Position numbers and translations under genes: made by a program | Source: Thiocapsa rosea | GTDB lineage: Bacteria; Pseudomonadota; Gammaproteobacteria; Chromatiales; Chromatiaceae | Length of the DNA stretch: 64,000 nucleotides | Assembly: GCF_003634315.1 (NCBI RefSeq) | Contig: NZ_RBXL01000001.1 | Coordinates: forward strand, 3,328,501-3,392,500 | Reading direction: 5' to 3' | The notes under the pieces: model-generated | What the model saw: the letters and a program-made list of their open reading frames with translations, nothing else | Told to the model about the DNA's origin: nothing | Database searches by the model: none | Part shown: positions 25,692-34,070 of the stretch, piece by piece | Position numbering within the stretch: the first letter of the stretch is position 1 | Layout of the letters: every line of letters begins with the position of its first letter

Positions 25692-25970
25692 TCACGCCGA
25701 GGGGTCAGGCGGAAGATGCACCGGTACATATCCCCGCTGCCGCCGTCGCTTCGCGATCCCGTCCAGCGCCGCGACGCCGGCATCGAGCGATGGCAGCGAG
25801 GTGACCCGCATCCCGCCGCGGCGCGAGTGCAGTGCACCCCAGCAGGCGATGAGGCTCCAGTCTCCGAACAGGTCCTGTTCCAGGACGACCCGGTAATAGC
25901 GAGCCTTTTCGGCATTGATCCAGCGCTGCCCCTGTTGCGAGACCTCAGGCATCCGAAGATGTGCCACCAT
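25692..25970 (-). CDS. WGR-domain protein
   Basis: 92 aa. The core YYRVVLEQDLFGDWSLIACW followed by GALHSRRGGMRVTS is a WGR domain (W-G-R-like centre, here W-G-A), the small nucleic-acid-associated fold known from PARP and MolR. Ends with a basic helix IAKRRRQRGYVPVHL. A second, different WGR protein is encoded at 32474-32827. Small solo WGR proteins are common on plasmids and ICEs; role unknown. Confidence 0.7.
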   Translation of the reverse strand: MVAHLRMPEVSQQGQRWINAEKARYYRVVLEQDLFGDWSLIACWGALHSRRGGMRVTSLPSLDAGVAALDGIAKRRRQRGYVPVHLPPDPSA

Positions 25971-26192
25971 TGATCATGACGTGCACCGAGGATATCACCC
26001 ACGGTCATAACCGCGCACACGGCACCGCTTGAACGCTTGAACTGGATCGGAACCTTGATCCTGCTGAATCTGGCGCCGCTTCTCGCGCTCGATCTGTCGA
26101 TCTGACTCTGCCGGGCGGGGTACCGAGCTCGCGCCGTCGGGAGGGGGTGCCGCTCGGGTCATGACCGTCGAAGCCGTTTGCCTTCACCCGGA

Positions 26193-26453
26193 TCAGGACC
26201 AGCTGCGCGCGATCTTGCCCGGACCCCGATCCCAAAGCTGTCTCAGCAGGGCAGGGCGGCCCTCCAGTGCCGCGACGAGGGCATCTTCGGCGGCCTCGTC
26301 ACCGCTGCGTTCCGCCCAGGCGCCCGCGAACCCGGCGAGCCACGCGCGCTGGGCGTGCGCGTCGTCGAGCGGCGGGAACAGGTCGGGTGTGCGAGCGCCC
26401 TCGAGGACGCGACTGCCGGCGTCGAACCAATCAAGCGCTGTCGTTTCGGTCAT
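26193..26453 (-). CDS. Small ICE-type hypothetical protein
   Basis: 86 aa from the ATG at 26453 (MTETTALDWFDAGSRVLEGA). It contains RAWLAGFAGAWAER, a W-L-x-G-F/W pattern reminiscent of CrpP/RMF-like small proteins that accompany conjugative elements; the match is weak. It lies after the terminator that closes the recombination operon and has no clear ribosome site. Confidence 0.5.
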   Translation of the reverse strand: MTETTALDWFDAGSRVLEGARTPDLFPPLDDAHAQRAWLAGFAGAWAERSGDEAAEDALVAALEGRPALLRQLWDRGPGKIARSWS

Positions 26454-26510
26454 CGGGCATTGTCGGTGAAAAGTCGAAGCCCTCAGTATCGCGCGTCGAC
26501 CGACGCCGCA

Positions 26511-26547
26511 ACAAAAAACCCACCGGCGCTTTCGCCCCGGCGGGTTT
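26511..26547 (-). terminator. Intrinsic terminator after the recombination operon
   Basis: Read on the minus strand, AAACCCGCCGGGGC and GCGCCGGTGGGTTT form a GC-rich hairpin with a GAAA-type loop, followed by TTTTTTGTT. It lies 70 bases past the primase stop and marks the end of the 36-to-26.6 kb transcript. Confidence 0.85.
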
Positions 26548-26617
26548 GCTTGGGTTGACGGGTGAGCTCGCCGATCGCGCACCCGTGCGGGTGCGGGTCG
26601 ACGCGTTCACCGTTCGG

Positions 26618-27676
26618 TCAGGCCGCGGCGCGCAGATCGAGCCGCCACAGATCGCACCAGTCGAGGCTTTTGCTGCCCTCCGGGATCGGCCCTTTCGGTA
26701 GATGCAGCGCCACCCGAATACCTCGTGAGACAAGCCGCTCGCGCAGTGCGCGGGCGGCTTGCTCCCCGGTTCCCGAGCGATCCAGATCGGCCCAGATCAC
26801 GACCAGATCGACCCCCGGCGGCGGCACGAACCGCTGCAGCAGGGTCGCGGAGATCCCGGCCCAGACCGGCATCGCGGTGCGCTGGCGGATCACCAGTGCG
26901 GTCTCGATCCCTTCGGTGATCCCCAGGGTCACACAGGCCGGGTAGAGCCGCACGGCACCCCCGCAGAGCGTGCCGATCGGCGGCATCATCTTCTTCGGAT
27001 GCGCGACCGGGGCCTTGTGTCCCGCGCGGTCGAGGTAGATCCGGTGTAGGGACACCGGTCGGCCCTCGGCATCCGACACCTTGGCCACAAGCGCCGGGAA
27101 GGTGCCGACGCGTCTCGTGTCCTCGTAGTACGCCAGCCCCGGATGAAACCGGAGCACGCGCGGGTCGGGTTCGGCATCGATTCCGCGACGGGACAGATAC
27201 CGCCGCAGCGGGAGGGCCTGCCGGTCGTCCGGGTCCAGGGTCTCGGACCAGACGCGCCGAAGGGCGGCCTCGGCCGAGCCGGCGTCTTTCCCGCCGTCGT
27301 CGGCCGGGCGCGAGACGACGACCGGTCTCGGTCGCGGCTCGATTGTCCGCGGCTGTCTCGTGTCGAGCCCCAGATCCCGGGCGACCGCCTCCAGGGTCTC
27401 GCGAAAGCCCCAAGCGTTGGCCCACATCAGCAACGCGAATCCATCGCGCCGGGGGCCGCAGCTGTTGCAGATCCCGCCTCCGGTTTCCGCTACATCGCGG
27501 AAGACCCGGAACCCGTCCGATCCGCCATGGACCGGGCAGGGCACGTGTCGACCCGGACGGGCCAGTGCAGGCGCCAAGGTCGGCGCGAGCCGACCGAGGA
27601 TGCCGATCCAGCGTCCGCGGGCGTGCTCGCGGACGATGCGTGCGTCAAGGGTCATGTGCAGTCTGGATGGGTTCAT
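26618..27676 (-). CDS. Toprim-domain primase-like protein
   Basis: 352 aa from the ATG at 27676. The N-terminal zinc-finger region has CPVHGG (about 45) and CNSCG (about 67), as in CHC2-type primases. A linker follows, then a Toprim domain with LGITEGIETALVI (about 248, Toprim Glu) and LVVIWADLDRSGTG (about 286, D-x-D). There is no helicase domain, so this is a primase/small Toprim protein that may prime the transferred single strand. It is the last gene of the recombination module, with a structured leader before it and a terminator after it. Confidence 0.85.
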   Translation of the reverse strand: MNPSRLHMTLDARIVREHARGRWIGILGRLAPTLAPALARPGRHVPCPVHGGSDGFRVFRDVAETGGGICNSCGPRRDGFALLMWANAWGFRETLEAVARDLGLDTRQPRTIEPRPRPVVVSRPADDGGKDAGSAEAALRRVWSETLDPDDRQALPLRRYLSRRGIDAEPDPRVLRFHPGLAYYEDTRRVGTFPALVAKVSDAEGRPVSLHRIYLDRAGHKAPVAHPKKMMPPIGTLCGGAVRLYPACVTLGITEGIETALVIRQRTAMPVWAGISATLLQRFVPPPGVDLVVIWADLDRSGTGEQAARALRERLVSRGIRVALHLPKGPIPEGSKSLDWCDLWRLDLRAAA

Positions 27677-27742
27677 GCGGTGTGTCTCCGAGGTCGGGCG
27701 GGGCACACCTCCCCGACGGGGAGATCGGCCCCGCGGGGTTGA
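27677..27742 (-). ncRNA. radC-motif-like 5' leader RNA (copy 1, before primase)
   Basis: On the minus strand: outer arm GGGGCC..., inner hairpin CTCCCCGTCGGGGAG, right arm GTGTGCCCC, then CGGAGACACACCGC-ATG with the Shine-Dalgarno. Same layout as seven other leaders in this operon region. Confidence 0.75.
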
Positions 27743-27776
27743 GTGGATTGGGTTTTTTGCGATAGTCGATAGACCG

Positions 27777-28280
27777 TCAGAGCACGCCGCGCTCGGCCAT
27801 GGAGACGGCCTCGCCGTCGCCGACGATCATGTGATCGATCACCCGCACGTCGAACAGCGAGAGGCCCTCGCGCAGTCGCTGGGTGAGGCGCAGATCGGCT
27901 TGGGAGGGCTCCGGAACACCCGAGGGGTGGTTGTGGGCGAAGATGACCGCCGCCGCGCCGGTCTCCACCACCTTGCGCAGAACCTCTCTGGGATGCACGC
28001 TGGCCCCGTCGATGGTGCCGCGGAACAATTCCTCGTAGCGGATGACGCGATGGCGGTTGTCCAGATACAGGCACGCGAACACCTCGTAGTGCAGCCCGTA
28101 GAGCCGCAGCTTGAGGAAGTTGCGCGTGGCCTCCGGATTGGTCAGGCAGTCCTGCTTGACCAGGTACTTCTGCTCCAGGCAGCGGATGGCGTTGGCCACC
28201 AGCTCCCGATCGCTTTCCGGCAGGTCGGCCCGGCGCATGTGGTCGGGTTCCAGGGGGAGTGACAGCTGGGGTTTCTTCAT
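27777..28280 (-). CDS. radC: RadC-family JAB-domain protein
   Basis: 167-aa RadC/MPN+ protein. The JAB1-type metalloprotease-like motif is complete: Glu in [10 protein letters not shown] (about 81-90), then [19 protein letters not shown] (about 112-130), the H-x-H...S...D motif. N-terminal about 45 residues replace the UPF0758 helix-hairpin-helix region of chromosomal RadC. Short RadC proteins are typical of ICEs and plasmids; the role in DNA processing is unresolved. ATG at 28280 with GGAGACACC before it. Confidence 0.9.
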   Translation of the reverse strand: MKKPQLSLPLEPDHMRRADLPESDRELVANAIRCLEQKYLVKQDCLTNPEATRNFLKLRLYGLHYEVFACLYLDNRHRVIRYEELFRGTIDGASVHPREVLRKVVETGAAAVIFAHNHPSGVPEPSQADLRLTQRLREGLSLFDVRVIDHMIVGDGEAVSMAERGVL

Positions 28281-28356
28281 GGGTGGTGTCTCCGGGGTCG
28301 AGCGGGGAGACACGTCCCCCCGATGCGGGGAAGGGTGTCCCCGCGGGGTGGATGGC
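28281..28356 (-). ncRNA. radC-motif-like 5' leader RNA (copy 2, before radC)
   Basis: Outer stem GGGGACAC / GTGTCTCCCC, inner CCCCGCATCGGGG. The Shine-Dalgarno segment GGAGACAC is an exact complement of the right arm GTGTCTCC, allowing alternative pairing. Confidence 0.8.
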
Positions 28357-28366
28357 TGTCGGCGCG

Positions 28367-29152
28367 TTAGGCCGTGCGTTGCAGCGGCGGCAGCGCCGCG
28401 TCGTCGAAGAGGCTCAACTGACGGCTCTCGGTGGCCGCCGTGACGGCCGCGAGGCGTTGTGGTGCGCGGGCCGGGAGGACCTCGGGGATCGGCTCGGGAC
28501 GACCGGCGATGCACGCGGGCGCGGCGAGGCGATGCGTCACCACCTCCAGATCGGCCGGATTGCCGAGCGCATTGCCGCGGTAGACCAGGATCTCCCCGAG
28601 CGGTCCATGCAGGGCCGCGTTGGCGAGCAGCTGGCAGGCGGTCATGCGCGCGCACAGCGGATCCAGATCGATCGCCGTGAGCGACAGACGCCGCAGCGCC
28701 TCGGCGCCGTGTTTCATCGCGATGGTCTTGCAGACCGACAGCAGCAGGATTCCCGCACCGCTGGTCGGCTCCAGGATCGTGACGAAGCGGTCCTTCGGAT
28801 GCGCCGACGGATCCATATCCATGGTGTTGATCTCGGCCATGAAATCCGCGACCGACTGGGGCGTGAAATACTGCCCCATCCATTTGCGTTGGCCGTGTGC
28901 GCTCAGCTCCATGTAGACGGCGCCGAGAATGTCCCGCCAGGGGTTCTCGGCGACGAGCCGTCCGTAGAGGCCGGAGAGCTCGAACAGCGCGTTGTGACGC
29001 CGCTCGTCCCAAGGTGTTTCGAGTCGCTCGCCGAAGCCGGCGAGCACATCCATGGTCAGGAAGCGCAGCCATTCGTCGGGGCGATGGTCGCCGCGACGCG
29101 CGAGGGTTTCGATCAGGCCCGCAAGCGCGCGGGCGGGACGGGGTGTGGACAT
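28367..29152 (-). CDS. N6 DNA-methylase-like protein lacking the catalytic NPPY motif
   Basis: 261 aa from the ATG at 29152. The N-terminal helical part resembles the HsdM/N6_Mtase entry: [16 protein letters not shown] (about 91-106). The SAM site motif I is [15 protein letters not shown] (about 122), with an acidic post-I region [13 protein letters not shown]. Motif IV (N/D-PP-Y/F) should follow near residue 190; instead [15 protein letters not shown] is seen, so base methylation is doubtful. Similar proteins accompany radC in SXT-type ICEs. May bind SAM or DNA without catalysis. Confidence 0.75.
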   Translation of the reverse strand: MSTPRPARALAGLIETLARRGDHRPDEWLRFLTMDVLAGFGERLETPWDERRHNALFELSGLYGRLVAENPWRDILGAVYMELSAHGQRKWMGQYFTPQSVADFMAEINTMDMDPSAHPKDRFVTILEPTSGAGILLLSVCKTIAMKHGAEALRRLSLTAIDLDPLCARMTACQLLANAALHGPLGEILVYRGNALGNPADLEVVTHRLAAPACIAGRPEPIPEVLPARAPQRLAAVTAATESRQLSLFDDAALPPLQRTA

Positions 29153-29221
29153 GCGTCTCTCCAGTGAAGGGGAGACGCACCGCCCCCGGGGGAGAGTGGC
29201 TCTCCCCGCGGGGTGGATTGG
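29153..29221 (-). ncRNA. radC-motif-like 5' leader RNA (copy 3, before methylase-like gene)
   Basis: Outer GGGGAGAG / right arm GTGCGTCTCCCC, inner CTCCCCCGGGGGC hairpin. The ribosome site segment GGAGAGACGC contains GAGACGC, complementary to GCGTCTC of the right arm. Confidence 0.8.
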
Positions 29222-29414
29222 ATCAGTGGGTTCGGCTGTGTTTCCGGCGGACCGGGCGGCCAGCGACCGCTTCTCGGAGATCCTCGACAGCGAGGATCCG
29301 GGGAACCGTGCTTGCGATGAACGCGCGAGCGCGCCCACGGCGAGCACACCTCCCGGACCCGGACCGGCCGTCCGCGGTGGACGGCCGATCGAGGTCCCGA
29401 CGGCTGGGGTCAGG

Positions 29415-31214
29415 TCAGGTCAGGAGAAGCTGCTCGGCAATCCCGAACAGCGCGGTCTTCAGATCCTCGACGGCGTCGATCCGTACGGCGATCGGGAACA
29501 GACGCCCGACGTCCACGGCGATGCCCACGCCGATCATCTCGATGCCGGCCGCGCCGGCCCGTTCGATCAGGTCGGCGGCGGTGTGCACGTCGTCGGGTTG
29601 TCCGTCGGTCAGTGTGATGATCACCTTGCGCGTCTCGCGACGGGCCAGCAGATCCGCCGCGGCGAACCACAGCGCCCCGGTCATCGGCGTACCGCCGCGA
29701 CCGCGTTGGACGAACGCCCCGACGCGGGACGCCGTCCGCTCGCCGTGCGTCAGGATCCGGGTCACTTTGTCGGCGTGACCCTGCAGGCTCGGGAAGGCCG
29801 TCACCGCGCGCGAGACGCCTTTGACCGGCTCCAAGGCCAGCGCCAGCGCTGCGGCCGCATCCAATGCGATCGCATCTCGGCCTGCACGCATGGACGAGGA
29901 CAGATCCACCAGCAGGTGCAGCGCCGTATTCGGTGCGATCGCCTGCTCGCGGATCCGGAACACCCGCGGGTCGCCGACGCCGGCACGGTGCAGGTGACGT
30001 GGACTCAAGGATTGTCCACGTCGACCCGTTCGGGAGCGTTCCTGGGTGTGGGTTTCGATCAAGCCCTGCAGACGTGCCGCGAGCTTCGCCGACTGTCCCT
30101 TAACCCGGTCCAGGGCCATCCTTCCGGATCTTGGATCCCCCGCGTACGCCTCCGCTGCGGGAAGCAGCGTCGCCGGATCGCGGTTTCGCCCGTTCAAGGC
30201 TTGGGCGACCGACGCGAAGAGGTCCTCCGGAAGGTCGGCGTCGGTGGCGGACAGTGCCTGTTGCAGTGCGCTGCGGACGTCGTTGCCTGCCGGGGCACTG
30301 TCGGTGGCCGTGGCCCCGGCATCCGCCTTTCGTCCGTCTTGGCCCTTCTGGCCTTCGGCTTCCTCGTCCCGATCCTGTCTTCCCTCGCCTGTCGATGCGC
30401 CGTTCGCGGATCCTCCGTTTCCGGCATCATCCTGTTCGGCGTCGTCTGCGGACGGACTGTCCGTGGACGCCTCCTGTGCATCGTCGTCTTGCTCCGTCCC
30501 GTCCCCTGCGTCCGGATCGGATTCCGGCTGGGAGCACGTATCGCCCTCCGTCTCGGACGGCGGATTGGGCTGGATCGGCGCCGCAGGCGGCGGCTCCTGC
30601 GATTCCTCCTCGATCAACCCGACGATCCGCCGAGCAAGGTCGATCGACGCCGCCGTGCTCGCCAGCCTCGGGATCTCGGACATGAGTCCCTGCAGCCGAT
30701 GGACGAAGCGCGGTTGGAAGACCGCCCGCATGACGCGATCGGCCTCCTTGGCGTGGCTTGCGAGCGCGTCCTGCTTGCGGTAACGATGTCGGGCCAGGGC
30801 GAGGAACCCGTTGCCGAGGATGTCGGACGGGCTCTCGGTCTCGCTCACCGCCGACTGCGAGCCGTCGGCCACCAAAGCGGCCACGACCGCATCGAGCGTC
30901 CTGCGGGTCCCCGGATAGACGGCGATCAGCTCGCCCTCGATCCGGATGTCTTCGATGACCCCTTGGATGAACCGCTCCAGCGGTTTGTGCGCCCTCGGCA
31001 GGGCGAAGTCGGTGTAGCGGACATGGGCCGCTTCGTGGGCCAGATAGCCCCACGCCAGCGTCCGCGCCGTCGGGTCGCTCCCGATCGCGGGGATGACGAT
31101 CACGCCGCCGTCGGTGCAGGCTTGCGTGCCGCCGACCCGCACGGGGATGCCGAATCTGCGCCCGTAGGCGGCGGCGACGATCGGCAATGCGTCGGTCAAG
31201 GTCTTGGGTGTCAT
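29415..31214 (-). CDS. CobT-like VWA-domain protein with zincin-like HEAAH motif
   Basis: 599 aa. N-terminal domain with YLAHEAAHVRYTDFALPR (about 53-70), a HExxH-like motif as in CobT-type VWA proteins. A long acidic, low-complexity linker (about 210-300, D/E/S/G/Q rich). C-terminal von Willebrand A domain with MIDAS motif LLVDLSSSMRAGRDAI (about 426-441) and IITLTDGQPDD (about 546). CobT works with a MoxR-class ATPase (CobS) in metal chelation complexes; here the ATPase partner is the gene at 32824. On SXT-like ICEs the pair sits beside recombination genes, with unknown purpose. Ribosome site and leader as in its neighbours. Confidence 0.85.
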   Translation of the reverse strand: MTPKTLTDALPIVAAAYGRRFGIPVRVGGTQACTDGGVIVIPAIGSDPTARTLAWGYLAHEAAHVRYTDFALPRAHKPLERFIQGVIEDIRIEGELIAVYPGTRRTLDAVVAALVADGSQSAVSETESPSDILGNGFLALARHRYRKQDALASHAKEADRVMRAVFQPRFVHRLQGLMSEIPRLASTAASIDLARRIVGLIEEESQEPPPAAPIQPNPPSETEGDTCSQPESDPDAGDGTEQDDDAQEASTDSPSADDAEQDDAGNGGSANGASTGEGRQDRDEEAEGQKGQDGRKADAGATATDSAPAGNDVRSALQQALSATDADLPEDLFASVAQALNGRNRDPATLLPAAEAYAGDPRSGRMALDRVKGQSAKLAARLQGLIETHTQERSRTGRRGQSLSPRHLHRAGVGDPRVFRIREQAIAPNTALHLLVDLSSSMRAGRDAIALDAAAALALALEPVKGVSRAVTAFPSLQGHADKVTRILTHGERTASRVGAFVQRGRGGTPMTGALWFAAADLLARRETRKVIITLTDGQPDDVHTAADLIERAGAAGIEMIGVGIAVDVGRLFPIAVRIDAVEDLKTALFGIAEQLLLT

Positions 31215-31282
31215 GGTGTGCTCCTGAGTGAAGAAGGGGCACACCACCCCGGCGGGGTCGGTGTACCCCGGTCGGGTGGGAT
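31215..31282 (-). ncRNA. radC-motif-like 5' leader RNA (copy 4, before VWA gene)
   Basis: Ten-pair outer stem GGGGTACACC / GGTGTGCCCC enclosing CCCCGCCGGGG. The Shine-Dalgarno GGAGCACACC can pair with GGTGTGC of the right arm. The clearest two-state layout of the set. Confidence 0.85.
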
Positions 31283-31327
31283 GATGCGAAGCCGGCGCGG
31301 ATGCGCCGGCTCGGGTTCAGGCTCGGA

Positions 31328-32389
31328 TCAGAAAAAGAAGCCCTCGACGTCCGCGACCGTCTCCTCGACGGGCCTGGCGAATGCGGGCTCCGGTGGGTGG
31401 TCCTGTACGTCGATGTCCGTGTCGGCCTCGACCGGCCCATCGCCGAACAAGGCGTCCATCTCGGCCTCGAAGTCCATCGCGGACTGCACGGCGAGCGGCA
31501 ACGGCGTGACCTCGGTCGGCGTTGCGTCCGATTCCATGTCGCTGTCGCTCGCGCTCGGCGCGCCGCCCTGCTGCACCGCCCACTGGCCCGCCCCGTGGCG
31601 CGCCATGCGTTCGGCATCCGACAGCAGCAGCGCGAGCCCCATGCCTTCGTTGAAGATCGGGCCTTCGATCGGGCGGTCCGTCGGCAGACGGGCGAACCAA
31701 TGATCGAGGGTGTCCACCACCGGATGGATCCGTTGGTCCACGAAGGACAGGCAGGCGAGCTTCTCGCGGATACGTCGGAAGGTGCCGAGCGCACGGCGAT
31801 GCAGCTTCTCCTTGCCCTCGAAGCTGCCTTCGAGCTCGCGGGCCATCTGCTCGACTTCGGCGAAGATGCCGTCGCCGAGCCCCTGGACCTCCTCCTCGAG
31901 TGTCCCCGGTTGCTCCGCCGGGGCGATCCGCACGATCTGGTAGCCGAAGCGCAGACGCGTCCCGACGACCTCCGCCGGCTCGATGGCCCGACGAATCGGG
32001 TCCTCCCAGGCGGGCAGATTGGAAATCCACTCCTCCAACGCCCGGTCGTAACCGGCCAGGAAGGCGCGGGTTTCCGTGTCGAACTCCAGCTTCAGCACCG
32101 CTAAGCTCTCGGCGATCGACTCGGCGTGCGCATGCGGCACGGCAAACCCGCCGAGAAAGCGGGTTCCGACCTGCAGGCAGGTGCGCTCCGCACCCTTCTT
32201 GAGGCGGTGAAAGATCTTGAGCGACTCGGGGTCGCAGACCCGTTTGGATCCCAGGGAGACCAGCTCCTCGGGCGGGACCTCGGTGCCGAGCTTCAGGTCC
32301 TCGGCGCGCAGTTTCTTGCGTCCGGACCAGATGGCGACGTTCAACATGACCAGGGTGATCCGGTCGGTGACGTGGGTGATCGTGTGCAT
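31328..32389 (-). CDS. DUF3150-family protein with GFFF tail
   Basis: 353 aa from the ATG at 32389 (MHTITHVTDRITLVMLNVAI), the usual DUF3150 opening followed by WSGRKKLRAEDLKLG. Mostly helical, with coiled-coil potential around residues 165-230 (EVQGLGDGIFAEVEQMARE). An acidic C-terminal region ends DVEGFFF. DUF3150 genes stand between CobS-like ATPase and VWA genes on several ICE types, so it is probably the third part of that machine. The terminal tail is shared with two neighbours. Confidence 0.8.
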   Translation of the reverse strand: MHTITHVTDRITLVMLNVAIWSGRKKLRAEDLKLGTEVPPEELVSLGSKRVCDPESLKIFHRLKKGAERTCLQVGTRFLGGFAVPHAHAESIAESLAVLKLEFDTETRAFLAGYDRALEEWISNLPAWEDPIRRAIEPAEVVGTRLRFGYQIVRIAPAEQPGTLEEEVQGLGDGIFAEVEQMARELEGSFEGKEKLHRRALGTFRRIREKLACLSFVDQRIHPVVDTLDHWFARLPTDRPIEGPIFNEGMGLALLLSDAERMARHGAGQWAVQQGGAPSASDSDMESDATPTEVTPLPLAVQSAMDFEAEMDALFGDGPVEADTDIDVQDHPPEPAFARPVEETVADVEGFFF

Positions 32390-32462
32390 CGGTGGGCTCC
32401 GCGCCGAACGACGACGCACGCGATCGCCGGACGGCGAAGACGTGCGCCGCGGTCGGCCGTGT
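32390..32462 (-). ncRNA. radC-motif-like 5' leader RNA (copy 5, divergent, before DUF3150)
   Basis: Different primary sequence but the same fold: outer GCGCACG / CGTGCGT, inner CGCCGTCCGGCG, then GGAGCCCACCG-ATG. The changed but still paired stems support selection on structure. Confidence 0.65.
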
Positions 32463-32473
32463 GTCGAGATCGG

Positions 32474-32827
32474 TTAGAAGTAAAACCCGTCGTCGTCCCC
32501 GCCCAGGAGGGCGGTGATGTCGCGGGTCGGCTTGGGGTCGGGCGTGGGTACGGCAGGAGGCAGCCGAGGATCCGGACCCTCCCGAGACAGGAGCGCCACG
32601 GCCCCGGTCGCATCGATGTCCGCCTGTCCGATGGCGACGTAGCCCTTGAGTGTCTTCTCGCGTGCCCGCTCCAGGGCGATCCGCAACGGCTTGGATTGGC
32701 ATTGGCGCAGGCGACCGGCCGGTCCCCAACGGATCTGCGCCGTCCCGTTGCCGAGATCGGCGTAGGCCCATTCCTTGGCGGTTCCGTCGCCGTGGTCGTA
32801 CCGGTAGAGCCGATACAACGGGCTCAC
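32474..32827 (-). CDS. WGR-domain protein with GFYF tail
   Basis: 117 aa starting at GTG 32827, which overlaps the stop of the ATPase gene (GTGA), so it is translationally coupled and has no leader of its own. WGR-like domain LYRYDHGDGTAKEWAYADL followed by IRWGPAGRLRQ (about 4-42). The end is LLGGDDDGFYF, an acidic-plus-aromatic tail like those of the DUF3150 and YqaJ proteins. Likely a nucleic-acid-binding accessory of the AAA+/VWA complex; inferred from context. Confidence 0.75.
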   Translation of the reverse strand: MSPLYRLYRYDHGDGTAKEWAYADLGNGTAQIRWGPAGRLRQCQSKPLRIALERAREKTLKGYVAIGQADIDATGAVALLSREGPDPRLPPAVPTPDPKPTRDITALLGGDDDGFYF

Positions 32828-33777
32828 GGCTTCGCACCCCAGTAGTCGCCGAAGACATCGGCGGCGATGCGGTGGATCGCCTCGCGCTGCTCCGGCTCCG
32901 CGCGGGCGGTCAAGGACTGCTGCAGGGCATACGCGAAGACGTTCGGTGCGCCTTTGAACGCGAGACTCAGCGTGGCCCAGCGCACCAGGGTCCGGGTGCT
33001 CATGGTCACGGTCAGCTCTCCGGATTCCGTCCCGGCGCCCAGAAACAGGCGCCGCACCTCCTCGGCCACGAGGATCATCTTCGCGATGATCTCCGCGGGC
33101 AGCTTCGGGACCGCCGCGGCGATCAGATCCTTCTCGGTGTCGGGCTCCGGATAGCCAACCTGCACCACTCGGAAGCGATCCATGAAGGCGAGGTTCTGTC
33201 GCAGCACCCCTTGGTAGAGCCCCGAGCGGTCGCCGGCACCGGCGGTGTTGCCGGTCGCCACGACCCGGAACTTCGGATGAGGACGGATCACCTCCCCGCC
33301 GTTCTCGGCAATCACCAGGGGCTGGCCCTCGAGGATGTCGTTCAGACCCGCCAACTCGGCCGGGTCCATCAGATCGCTCTCGTTGAGCACCAGGATGTGC
33401 CCGTCGCGCGCCGCCGTGGACAGGGGTCCGTGGACGAACCGGGTGCTGCCCTCGATCAACACGAACTGGCCGACCAGGGCCGCCAGCTCCATGCGCCCGT
33501 GGCAGGTCACCGACTGCACCGGCCAGGCGAGCCGGGCGGCGATCTGCAGGATCAGGCTGGTCTTGCCCGATCCGGTCGGACCGGTCAGGAACAGGCCGTC
33601 GCCGCCGGCATCGTGCAGGAAGGCCAGCACGTCGCGCAGCAGCTCGGGTCTGAAGACGTAGGGCTTGCGCACCGGGATGTGCGGGTGGGTGTCGTCGGCG
33701 AAACCGATCACTTCCAGACCCGGACGGGTCTTGACGTTGAAGGTGGTCGCGACATCGAAACGCTGCGTAGCGGTCAT
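32824..33777 (-). CDS. MoxR/CobS-type AAA+ ATPase
   Basis: 317 aa. Walker A LFLTGPTGSGKTSLILQI (about 62-79). Walker B region HILVLNESDLMDPAELAGL (about 125-143), with N-E in place of D-E. Sensor-like FRVVATGNTAGAGDRSG and arginine finger region FMDRFRVVQVGYPEPD (about 198). MoxR/CobS ATPases remodel or load partners with VWA proteins. In SXT/R391 a cobS-like gene also follows bet and exo. Expected to act with the VWA, DUF3150 and WGR proteins next to it. Confidence 0.88.
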   Translation of the reverse strand: MTATQRFDVATTFNVKTRPGLEVIGFADDTHPHIPVRKPYVFRPELLRDVLAFLHDAGGDGLFLTGPTGSGKTSLILQIAARLAWPVQSVTCHGRMELAALVGQFVLIEGSTRFVHGPLSTAARDGHILVLNESDLMDPAELAGLNDILEGQPLVIAENGGEVIRPHPKFRVVATGNTAGAGDRSGLYQGVLRQNLAFMDRFRVVQVGYPEPDTEKDLIAAAVPKLPAEIIAKMILVAEEVRRLFLGAGTESGELTVTMSTRTLVRWATLSLAFKGAPNVFAYALQQSLTARAEPEQREAIHRIAADVFGDYWGAKP

Positions 33778-33857
33778 GGTGTGGTCTCCATCGGGTGGGT
33801 GGACCCGAGGAAACGCACGCCTCCCGTGAGGGGAGCGCAGGTCTCCCCGGGGGGTGG
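33778..33857 (-). ncRNA. radC-motif-like 5' leader RNA (copy 6, before AAA+ ATPase)
   Basis: Inner hairpin CTCCCCTCACGGGAG, outer GGGGAGACC... / GCGTTTCCTC, then GATGGAGACCACACC-ATG. Shares a nearly identical last 35 bases with copy 8 before bet. Confidence 0.75.
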
Positions 33858-34070
33858 GTTGCAGAGGGTTGGGATTGGCTGTGTCGCCGAGAAACGGCCC
33901 GTTCAGCTCGCGGAGTCGTCATGTCCGGCAGGGACATCACGTCATTCGGCTGTCCGATCGGGACTGCTGAAACATCAGTCCGGACGGGACAGCCGCCCGC
34001 CGGGGCCGGGGTGTCTCTGAATCGGGGATCGGCGAATCCGGGGCCCGTCCATGGGCCTGGATTCGCGGTG

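Noticed and set aside
26005-26235. 76-codon minus-strand frame
   Set aside because: Ser/Arg-rich with no motif and no ribosome site; overlaps the 3' end of the small ICE protein gene.
29052-31703. 883-codon open frame on the plus strand
   Set aside because: Antisense shadow of the VWA gene; low-complexity Arg/Gly composition and no ribosome site.
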